Shown: positions 55,401-64,000 of the stretch, one piece after another | Layout of the letters: each line of letters opens with the position of its first letter | Position numbering within the stretch: position 1 is the stretch's first letter | Assembly (NCBI GenBank): GCA_905250115.1 | Contig: CAJNOI010000183.1 | Span: forward strand, 101,688-165,687 | Length of the DNA stretch: 64,000 nucleotides | Source: Adineta steineri | Lineage: Eukaryota; Rotifera; Eurotatoria; Adinetida; Adinetidae | Direction of reading: 5' to 3' | The notes under the pieces: generated by a model | Told to the model about the DNA's origin: nothing | The model's database searches: none | Seen by the model: only the letters and a program-made list of their open reading frames with translations | Program-made: the position numbers and the translations under genes

Positions 55401-56754
55401 ATGTAGAGTACCTATTTTATTTCTATTTATATAATATTAGTCACACCCAATCTGCTCATTCACAGATTATTTTCTCTTTATATGATAGATAGTACGGTCC
55501 TAATCCAATCAAATTATACATCAGGTTTAACTACCTATAGTCCAACAACTTGTCATCCAGATAATTGTTCAAATCCAAATTTTTATTATGAAGCTATCAA
55601 AATTAATGTCTTTGTTGCTGGAACCTATACAATTGCTTGTAGCAGTAGCATCGACACATATGGTTTTCTCTTCAATACTACTTTTGATCCTACGAATCCA
55701 ACAAAAAATTTACTCTTATATGATGATGATAGTGCTGGCAATCAACAATTCAAGCTTGTATACTTTCTTCAACGTTGGGTAAACTATACAGTGATCGCAA
55801 CAACATATGATCCATTCATAAGTGGAAGCTTCTCACTTATTGCAACTGGTCCAGGAGTAGTTTATTTTACTCGAATAAGTTCATCAAGTAAGAATTTGAG
55901 TTATTTCGTATTATCCTTTGTCATCGAATAGAAATTTCGATCTTGAGGATATGAGTAGCCGTATAGTTAATCACTCACTCTCTCACTACCTCAGACTATT
56001 GCGCGTTCATTATCTACAATTAGATTTAAAACTTTTAGATGACATTCAATAATTTTCAGGAGAAAGTAAATATTGAGTCTAGTCAAAATCTACTTATGTA
56101 ACTGTTAGTAGGTATCTTATCTTTATTCACACACATTTTCAAATAATTTTTTTAATCTCCTTACAAATATATTCTCCAAACTTGTTTATTTTTCTTTTTT
56201 ATATAGATATGACAGCAGTTTCAGGTACACTTAACTATTACATATTGATAGATATTTTGTTTGTATATTGTATGATAGGTAATCTTTCTTTCTACGGTGT
56301 TCAACTTAATTTCGATACTCAAGCATTATCTAATGATTGGTCACTTTGTTACAATGATACTTATAATGTTATTTTGAATGACAGTGTTCTTATACCTATT
56401 TTGGGAATATGTAATAAACAAAAATTAATGCTTGGTTGTCGTCCAGTAGGAAGTTCCTTATTAAGTGTAGCAGCTATGGGTCTTCGAGGTGATGTTTTAT
56501 ACAGTTGTGGTATGTCGACTAGTTGTACACATGTAGCTAATGGTGTTGGATGGTATTTTGCATATGAATACTCATGGGGTTTTGTCAACAATAATGATAT
56601 AGTGTATCGATATGCATGTGATACTACATCAACAAATCCGATATATAGACTTTGTTGGACTACACTATCAGCTCATGGTGGATATAGATGTGGTAATATT
56701 ACAGGACTCAGTTCTTCTACAACATATCAACGGGTTATTTATCATTCGAACTGA
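52450..56754 (+). CDS. Single-pass membrane protein with three duplicated repeat exons and a conserved C-terminal Cys/Gly domain
   Basis: Seven exons (52450-52567, 53938-54015, 54429-54815, 54953-55351, 55489-55887, 56207-56224, 56279-56754), all with phase-1 junctions, give 624 residues. A transmembrane helix at ~8-27 without a cleavage site suggests type II topology. A Ser/Thr-rich linker (exon 2) leads to three repeats of ~130 residues, one per exon. They share FYYEAIKINV, SSIxTYGFLF, LLLxDDDxAGNQQFxL and GxFSLIATGP and look like a PPC-type beta-sandwich. The final exon holds a domain with LGCRPVGSSLLSVAA, THVANGVGWYF and YRLCWTTLSAHGGYRCG, frequent in rotifer surface proteins but without known function. 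The protein is probably a cell-surface glycoprotein. Intron 1 contains a transposon and is over 1.3 kb, against 50-415 nt for the others. Confidence 0.75.
52594..53914. mobile_element. hAT-like element with CCGGCGGT subterminal repeats inside an intron
   Basis: The inverted ends ACCCATGT/ACATGGGT lie at 52594 and 53914. The flanks AATTGACT (left) and ATTGGACT (right) match at 6 of 8 positions, a plausible eroded 8-bp duplication. Dense CCGGCGGT/ACCGCCGG motifs fill 52618-52735 (AACCGGCGGTATACC, CCGCCGGTTAACCACCGG) and 53830-53895 (CCGCCGGTCAACCGCGG). The core has a short minus-strand frame (53062-53256). The ends do not fit the YARNG rule exactly, so the superfamily is less certain than for the 35656 element. 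Confidence 0.6.
53062..53256 (-). pseudogene. Possible N-terminal remnant of an element-encoded protein
   Basis: 64 codons starting with ATG inside the CCGGCGGT element. The product is basic then acidic (QQERRTQRRRATAS, then SNSDDDLSES). It stops without a recognisable domain. Adjacent DNA (53232-53367) is tandemly duplicated. It may be what remains of a transposase start; this is a weak inference. Confidence 0.25.
54816..55488 (+). repeat. Tandem exon-intron duplication
   Basis: Introns 54816-54952 and 55352-55488 are both exactly 137 nt and differ at only about ten positions; both contain TCACACCCAATCTGCTCATT. The exons 54953-55351 and 55489-55887 are both 399 nt and nearly identical. The unit of 536 nt was thus duplicated recently as a whole. 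Confidence 0.9.
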
Positions 56755-57306
56755 ACAATTACTTTTTTTTAAGTGAAAATATTTTACTCGAGCACTATAT
56801 TCTAATCATATAAATGAACATACTCTTCTAAGCTTAAATATATAAAATAAAAATATTTTTACCACTTGATTGATGTAAGCTTTGTTCATCAATAGTGCAC
56901 AGAAAGATGAATCTAAGTGCGGATGTGAGATTTTTCTAATCTCTATGCTTACATCCATCTTGAGGGCGTGGGTGTTAATTACAAATAAATATAATACCTA
57001 CAGTCACACTCGTCCACACCCACATTTACATTCAAATCTACACCAACACCAATACGCACACCCCACACCCACACCCTTCTATGAGTGTACAAAGACGAAT
57101 GGCTATTTCTTGCAAATACAATATCTCAAGATCGAGAAAGACATATTCGTTGATGTCAAAAATTTCAAAAAGATCTGATTAACTAAAACATAGGTATTAC
57201 GAAAAAGCAATGAATAAAATATTAAAGAGAACACTGAAAAGATAAAAAACATAAGAAAAATAGCGTTTTGTATTCAGCGATATACGTCTAAAGCAAGTAT
57301 ATCGAT
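56755..57306. repeat. Convergent spacer with opposed telomere-like tracts
   Basis: TTGAGGGCGTGGGTGTTAAT at 56960 faces CTCGTCCACACCCACATTTA and CACCCCACACCCACACCC at 57010-57076. The plus-strand frame through here is a by-product. No gene. Confidence 0.6.
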
Positions 57307-58299
57307 TTATAACACTGGAAATAGATTAGCTAAATCGATTCGATCTGTTTCATTAAGATGTATGTTTAATGCTTCTTCTATCGGTTTCAAATGTTCTGGT
57401 TTACGAGGTCCAATAACTATTCCTGTGATTCGACAATCACTAAGTAACCAAGCTAAACTTAAACCAGCAATACTTATATCACCAAATCGTTCTTTACTGA
57501 TTTTTTTCATTGAATTTAATCCATCAAATATACTATTCTGATGTTGAACATAATTTTCATAAGGTTCAGGTCGTAGTGTCATTCGAGAGCCAGGTTCATA
57601 ATTAACATCTCGCTGATATTTTCCTGTTAACCAACCACCTGCTAATGGACTGTAAGGAGTAAAACCAAGACCATATTTCGAACAGATTTGTAATATTCGT
57701 TCGGCTTCACGATAATTCAATAATGACATAGAATTTTGTATCCATTCATATCGATGTAAATTCAAATTATCACAAATTGATATACTTTTTTCTAATTGTT
57801 CACAACTGATATTGGATGCACCATATGCTGATATTTTTCCATTTATTTGTAAGTCATTAAAACAACTAAGTGTTTCTTCAAGAGTTATTTGCACATCCAT
57901 TTCATGTGATAGATACATATCCAATTGTTTTATTCCAAGACGTTTTAATGTACCATCAATTTTCTCTGATATTCTTTCTCTTGATAATCCTTTACTATCA
58001 CCAATAAACATTGGATTATATGTTTTTGAACTTAATACTATGTTATTTCGAACTATTTTATCACATTTTCTTAACCAATTTCCTATATATGTTTCACTTC
58101 TACCGCCACCATAAGCATCAGCTGTATCAAATGTTGTTATACCAAGACGAACAGCAGCATCAAGAATTTCATGTGATTGTTCCTCATTTTCACCTTGACC
58201 AAAAAATTCAGGAGCCGAGCCAATACCTCCAAACGAGCCACAACCAAGAATTATACGAGATATTTCAATATCTGTATGTCCAATCTTTTGATATTGCAT
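57307..58299 (-). CDS. Bacterial-type aldo/keto reductase
   Basis: 330 residues, no introns. The catalytic tetrad is visible in the usual order: FDTADAYGGGRSE (Asp and Tyr), VLSSKTY (Lys) and MYLSHEMD (His). Cofactor-end motifs are SAYGASN, FTPYSPLAGGWLTGKY and VIGPRKPEHL, which bind NADP(H). It should reduce carbonyls in the cytosol; substrate unknown. The insert GSAPEFFGQGENEEQ after the first strand is typical of bacterial members I recognise. Together with absence of introns in a neighbourhood where most metabolic genes have them, this suggests acquisition from bacteria. It is not closely related to the fungal-type reductase at 31937. No frame damage. Confidence 0.9.
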   Translation of the reverse strand: MQYQKIGHTDIEISRIILGCGSFGGIGSAPEFFGQGENEEQSHEILDAAVRLGITTFDTADAYGGGRSETYIGNWLRKCDKIVRNNIVLSSKTYNPMFIGDSKGLSRERISEKIDGTLKRLGIKQLDMYLSHEMDVQITLEETLSCFNDLQINGKISAYGASNISCEQLEKSISICDNLNLHRYEWIQNSMSLLNYREAERILQICSKYGLGFTPYSPLAGGWLTGKYQRDVNYEPGSRMTLRPEPYENYVQHQNSIFDGLNSMKKISKERFGDISIAGLSLAWLLSDCRITGIVIGPRKPEHLKPIEEALNIHLNETDRIDLANLFPVL

Positions 58300-58431
58300 T
58301 ATTTTTTTTTATCTCACCTCTATATATCAACACGCACATGTTTATTACACGACTATATATAACTACCACTGATAAGATATAAAAAACTATGAAACCTTGA
58401 ATCTAAATCTTCTCCGTTCTTTCAAATTATT
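58300..58431. other. Short spacer
   Basis: Upstream of the aldo/keto reductase and downstream of the ABCC pseudogene; no features seen. Confidence 0.3.
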
Positions 58432-59130
<699 letters not shown>

Positions 59131-61023
59131 AAAGTGTTGGCAAAAATAGATTAATTATATTTCAAAGAAAAAGACTTTCATTTGATGATATAAGCATAAC
59201 CAAAGTATCATATAATAGTTTTATATTTCATTATCTACTACTATGTGTCAAAATCTTTTTCACTTAAATACTTGTATTCGATCTATTTTTAAATGTTTAT
59301 TAAATAATCAAATTCAGTAATGGAGATTAACTCCAATTCAATATATCAATAAACCAAAAAACTACAGTCAGATGAATGATGCGAGAATTCTAAAAAACAA
59401 AATCGAGAAGTACCTATCGATAATTGGAAAACGGAGAAATACATATTTTTTTCTTCATTGTGATCAAAATCGATTAACATTTTTGAAAATTCATTGAAAT
59501 ATATTATTTTTTGAAAAATACTCGATTAAAATTGATTCCTATTTAAAAATCAATTAAAAGTATTTTTTCCAGTTTAATCAATTAACACCGATGTATATTT
59601 GAAAAATCGATGGAAATTTATTATTCCGTACCATTTAATCGCATCTGTCGTTATGTGACAAACAGCACTACATATATTTCTTGTTTTTACTTTACTTTTT
59701 TTTATAAAATATCACCAAAAAATTTTTATTTACAAGACAAATAAATAATAAAAACTGATTTAATACATCATTTTTCAAATCGTCACCTGTACATATTTCT
59801 TCTTTTTTCTTCATCTATTACAGTAATGGTAATATTTATCACATGGACGACAAATAAAATCGTTGTCGGCGTAGGCTCTTCTATTTTTTGTATATTTTTC
59901 TTTCCTTTGAATTGAAAGAAAAGTAAAAAATGCTTCATTGATCGCTGTACTAGAAGGAAAAGATAAATATGCGCTTGCCACGTTGGTAGTTAGACTTACG
60001 TATTCATTAATATTTTCGTTAAGATGAAGAAAAAAAACGGACTATGCATCAGTGATCATTATAATTAAAAAAACGTGCATGCAAATGCACCTTTTTGTAT
60101 TTCGACTGATTCTTTTTTCATCGTCATATATTTTTGTATAATTAATGTATTCATTTATTCGTTTTCTACTTCAATCGTCGTCGACATTATAGAAGCGTTA
60201 ATTACGACTGATATTATTTCTATTTAATTTACAATATTTATTAGTGAGAAATAAAAGCAGTAGTTCACGAACAGATTGAGAATAATTTTAAAATACACAG
60301 TAAAATGAAAAAGTATGAATCAGAAGCGAAGAAACAACAGATAGCTATTATATTCAAATCTTTGAATAAACTCATTGCTAATAAAAGTATTGATTGATTT
60401 TTTTTTGTTTTTGAAATAGCTCATACCATCTATCAATACGTAACAAACAATTGATACCAACATAATTTTTTGTTTTATTGATCGAAAAAGTGCACATACA
60501 TACAAGTGAACGATGCAATCCGATACAAACCAGGTATGAAACAATGATTGTTACAAGAAAAAAAATATTTTCGTTTTATTAATAGCGGAAACAAAGAGTG
60601 TAGGATTAAAATCTCTTGAGAAACATTTTGAACGGTAGTAATTGTAATTGATAAAGAAATTGATGTGTAGAATGCCACAGTAAATAGAAGATATGATATA
60701 GATAATGAAATTCATATCTCAGCAAGGATTTTAGTTGGCAATCAGACGCACTTTTGAAGAAGCTTTTTTTTCATATAATAATACTGAACTTAAAAACTTT
60801 ATTACATACATTTTCGTTTATGATTGAAAAACTATTTTGATGGATTACATAGTTTTACACCAGGCGATAAGTAAGAGAATTTATTTTTCGAAGTTAATTA
60901 TTCATACTTTCTTCGAATATATCCATCTTTTGAGAGAAATATAAAATTACAAAGTAACAAATAAACTTCAGTATTCAATGTTAAGTCAATCTCTATCTAA
61001 TTACTGTCTTCATCTAGATTGAA
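59131..61023. other. Gene-poor A+T-rich region
   Basis: About 1.9 kb. 59465-59625 contains repeated ATCGATTAA/AATCAATTAAAA motifs in both orientations, similar in style to the inverted-repeat element at 7274. No gene or RNA recognised. Confidence 0.4.
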
Positions 61024-64000
61024 ATGACTTGTATGAATAATGATGCTATACCAATTCAAGGCTTAGTTGCTATGCAACAATCGCCTATTAATGTCGAAGA
61101 AAACTTAGATCCAAATCAACATATACATGGAGCAACCGTGGATCGCAAGAATACCGTGAAGCAGATAACAAAACCAATATCGCCATGGAATGTGTAGGTC
61201 TTTTTTTCATCTTGTAAGGTTAGAAATAATAATCATGCATTGTTTTAGAAAATATTGTTACTGGACAACATCAGGTTCAATCGTTGGTGCCATTGTATTT
61301 TTTATATTCACATGTATTGTAATGACAACTGGCATCTTAATCGTTTGTTTTACTGCACCAAAACCACAGGGTAAATTCTTATAACATTTGAATCATTACT
61401 CTATTAGTTTTGATCGAAGTAAATGAGAGCAGACAAACAAAACAAAATAGAAATATATTTTAATTAAATAGATTTATCTCCCTCTATTTGATAATTTTTA
61501 TTGTATTATTTAGCACCAAAATGTGACTTCAATATTTTACGAACAGCCACAAATCCAATTGAGTATAACTATAGTCCACGATCTGTTGCTGTTGGTGATC
61601 TCAACAATGACACCTGGATAGATATGGTAGTTGCCAATTCGATTGTTAACACTATCGGTATATATTTTGGATATGAAAATGGTACTTTTATCAAACAGAT
61701 CGAATATTCAACTGGTTTAGGTTCCAGTCCTTATATGGTTTCCGTTGGTAATCTTAACAATGATTCTCAATTAGATATTGCAGTTGCAAACTTTGGCAGT
61801 AATACCATTCGTATATTTCTTGGGTATGGAAATGGATCTTTTACAAGTCAACTAGATCTGTCAACCAGTACATCGCGTCCAATATTAATTAGTTTAGTTG
61901 ATCTCAATAATGATACAATACTTGATATTGTCACTGTCAATTTTGGAACCAGTAGTATAAGCATATTCTATGGTTATGGAAATGGAATGTTTTCGAATCC
62001 AACAATGTATTCAACAGGTTATGACTCACTTCCATATGCATTAGCTGTTGGTGATTTTAATAATGATAATTATATGGATATTGCTATTGCAAATTATGGA
62101 ACAAATAATATTGGTTTATTTCTTGCTACTAATAATGGTACTTTTGAAGAACAGATAACTATTTCAACTGGTTATGATTCACATCCATCCTCAATAGCTG
62201 TTGGTAATTTCAATAATGATGCATTTGTTGATATCGCTGTTGCCAATCATGGAACAAATACGATAGGTATATTTTTAGGCGATGATAATGGAACTTTTGC
62301 AAATCAACTGGAGTATTCTATAAATTCTGGTTCACCATACTCCATTGGTGTTGGTGATTTCAATCAAGATTATCATTTAGACATATTCATTATTACTATT
62401 GGTGCTAATAATACAGGTTTACTTCTTGGACATGGTGACGGTCGTTTTTCGGATGCAAGAATGAATTCAACTGGATCTACTTCATCGATCTCATTTGCTA
62501 TATGTGATTTCAACAAAGACAAACGATTGGATGTTATCGTTGTTAATAATGAAACTGACAACATAGATATTCTCAAGGGTTACTTCGAAGGTTTTTCATT
62601 ACCCAAATATTATTCAACTGGATATTTGCCATTTCATATAGCTCTTGGTGATTTTAATAATGATAGTAAACTAGATTTAGTTACTGCGAACTATTATAAT
62701 AATTCGATAAGTGTCCTTCTTGGAAATGGTGATGGTTCGTTCGCAGGACAAATCACATATTCAACTGGTACCTCTCCATATTTTGTAGCCGTCAGCGATT
62801 TCAATAATGATAGTTATTTGGATATAGCTGTTGCTAATTATAATGACAGCAATGTGAGTATTCTTCTGGGACATGGTAATAGTTATTTTGAAGATCAGAT
62901 AACATATGCAACTTGCACTTTTCCACGATCTCTGGCTGTTGGTGATTTTAATGATGATGGTCAGCTAGATATAGTTGTTACCAGTTATAATAGCAACAAT
63001 GTGAGTGTTCTTTTGGGTTATGGCAATGGTTCGTTTGGAAATCAAATAACATATGCAACTGACACTTATTCACAGTCTGTAGTTGTTGGTGATTTTAACA
63101 ATGATAATCAATTAGATCTAGTCGTTGCTAATTATAATAGTAGTAGTGTGAGTGTTCTTCTGGGGTATCGTAATGGTTCCTTTGCAAATCAAATGAAATA
63201 TTCGGCTGGTACGTATCCACAATCTCTGGCTGTTGGTGATTTCAATAATGATGGTCAATTGGATCTAGTTGTTGCTAACTACGGTAGCAATAATATAGGT
63301 ATTATTCTTGGATATGGTAATGGCAGCTTTACAACGCAAATCACATATGGAACACCTAATCATCCATATTATGTAGCTGTTGGCGATGTCAATAATGATA
63401 CTTATCTGGATGTTGTTTTTGTTCTTTATGGTGTTACTAACGTATATGTTTTATTTGGGTATGGAAATGGTTCTTTTGGAAACCAGATGTCATATTACGC
63501 TAGTGCCATTGGATACTGCGTAGCGATCGGTGACTTTACCAACAATAACCGACTGGATATCGTTGTACCAAGGAACGATGATAAGTATGTTTATATATTA
63601 CTACAGTATAATCGTGGAGCTCTTGTACATGAAATCAGTTATGCATCAGGTGGTGGTTCTGACTTGAAATCTATTGTTGTTAGTGATGTGAACAATGATA
63701 CTCGACTAGATATTATTGTTAGTAATTCGGGCACTAATAATGTTGGTATTGTTTTTGGAAATGGTAATGGTACTTTCAAAAGTCAAGTGTTCATTAAGAT
63801 GCCCTCAAATTCTCAACCATCAGTAATTACCATGAGTGATTTCAACGGTGACAATCAATTAGATATTGCTGTGGCTACCTCTAGTACAAAGCAAGTTCAA
63901 ATGTTACTTGGAAATGGACAAGGATCATTCATAAGTCAAGTAACATATCAACTTCCTTTGGCATATCCTCCACTAGCTATCTCGCCTGGTGATTTTAATA
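61024..64000 (+). CDS. FG-GAP/VCBS repeat membrane protein, 3' end outside window
   Basis: Exons 61024-61193, 61249-61370 and 61514 to the edge join in frame. A ~60-residue cytosolic tail (MTCMNNDAIPIQGL...) precedes a transmembrane helix (~65-92, SGSIVGAIVFFIFTCIVM), so the protein is type II. From there more than 820 residues consist of about 16 tandem repeats of ~47-50 residues. Each has the form VAVGDFNNDxxLDIVVANYGxNNIxIxLGYGNGSFxxQxxYSTG. Repeats with DxNxDxxLD loops bind calcium and build integrin-alpha-like beta-propellers. An outside ligand-binding role is inferred; families of this type are large in bdelloids. The repeats are degenerate enough to be old. No stop occurs before 64000. 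Confidence 0.9.

Noticed and set aside
58011..58382. 123-codon plus-strand frame
   Set aside because: Antisense shadow of the aldo/keto reductase gene, which has a full set of catalytic motifs on the minus strand.

Overview
The window looks like nuclear DNA of a bdelloid rotifer (Adineta/Rotaria type). This is inferred from several things seen together: strong A+T bias, compact genes with GT-AG introns mostly 45-70 nt long, metazoan genes (lipin, SLC13, nuclear receptors, astacin, F-box, dual-specificity phosphatase, CDC123-like), and protein families known to be expanded in bdelloids (FG-GAP membrane proteins, orphan 7TM receptors, intron-punctuated LRRs). There are also several genes whose closest relatives would be expected in fungi or bacteria. 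No database search was possible, so species and all homology calls rest on recognised motifs.

Layout. 1-1439: 3' part of a fungal-type MFS transporter. 2603-3829 (-): nuclear receptor 1. 4215-8900: transposon-rich and gene-poor. 9129-10193: rhodopsin-like GPCR. 11232-12167: arrestin-like protein. 12294-19737: three different DNA-transposon derivatives (TA, TTAA and 9-bp target duplications), a small secreted Cys-rich peptide, a fragmentary LRR gene and an F-box gene. 20840-23180 (-): SLC13 anion/sodium symporter. 23933-27611: complete lipin phosphatidate phosphatase. 30887-31735 and 40030-40914: two more 7TM receptors. 31937-33189 (-): fungal-type aryl-alcohol-dehydrogenase-like reductase with a homopolymer frameshift. 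33713-35204 (-): nuclear receptor 2. 36898-38887: membrane-anchored astacin with a micro-exon stalk. 42143-42845: fungal-type conserved protein. 43477-43968 (-): dual-specificity phosphatase. 45425-46762 (-): CDC123-like protein. 47888-51598: membrane protein with a triplicated ectodomain. 52450-56754: type II membrane protein with amplified repeat exons and a transposon in intron 1. 57307-58299 (-): bacterial-type aldo/keto reductase. 58432-59130 (-): ABCC pseudogene. 61024 to the window end: FG-GAP repeat membrane protein, cut by the edge.

The most unusual structure is non-genic. Several elements share hAT-like ends (TAGNG...) and, where preserved, 8-bp target duplications. Each carries its own cluster of short GC-rich or palindromic subterminal motifs (CCGAACCGG, GAGTACTC, GACTCCGA, GGTCCCGG, CCGGCGGT), facing inward from both ends. 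Scattered G-rich TGTGGG-like tracts resemble bdelloid telomeric repeat and often come as inverted pairs.

The genes do not form a pathway. The window reads as a typical bdelloid mix of conserved metazoan genes, lineage-specific surface proteins, sensory receptors, acquired metabolic genes and mobile-element debris.
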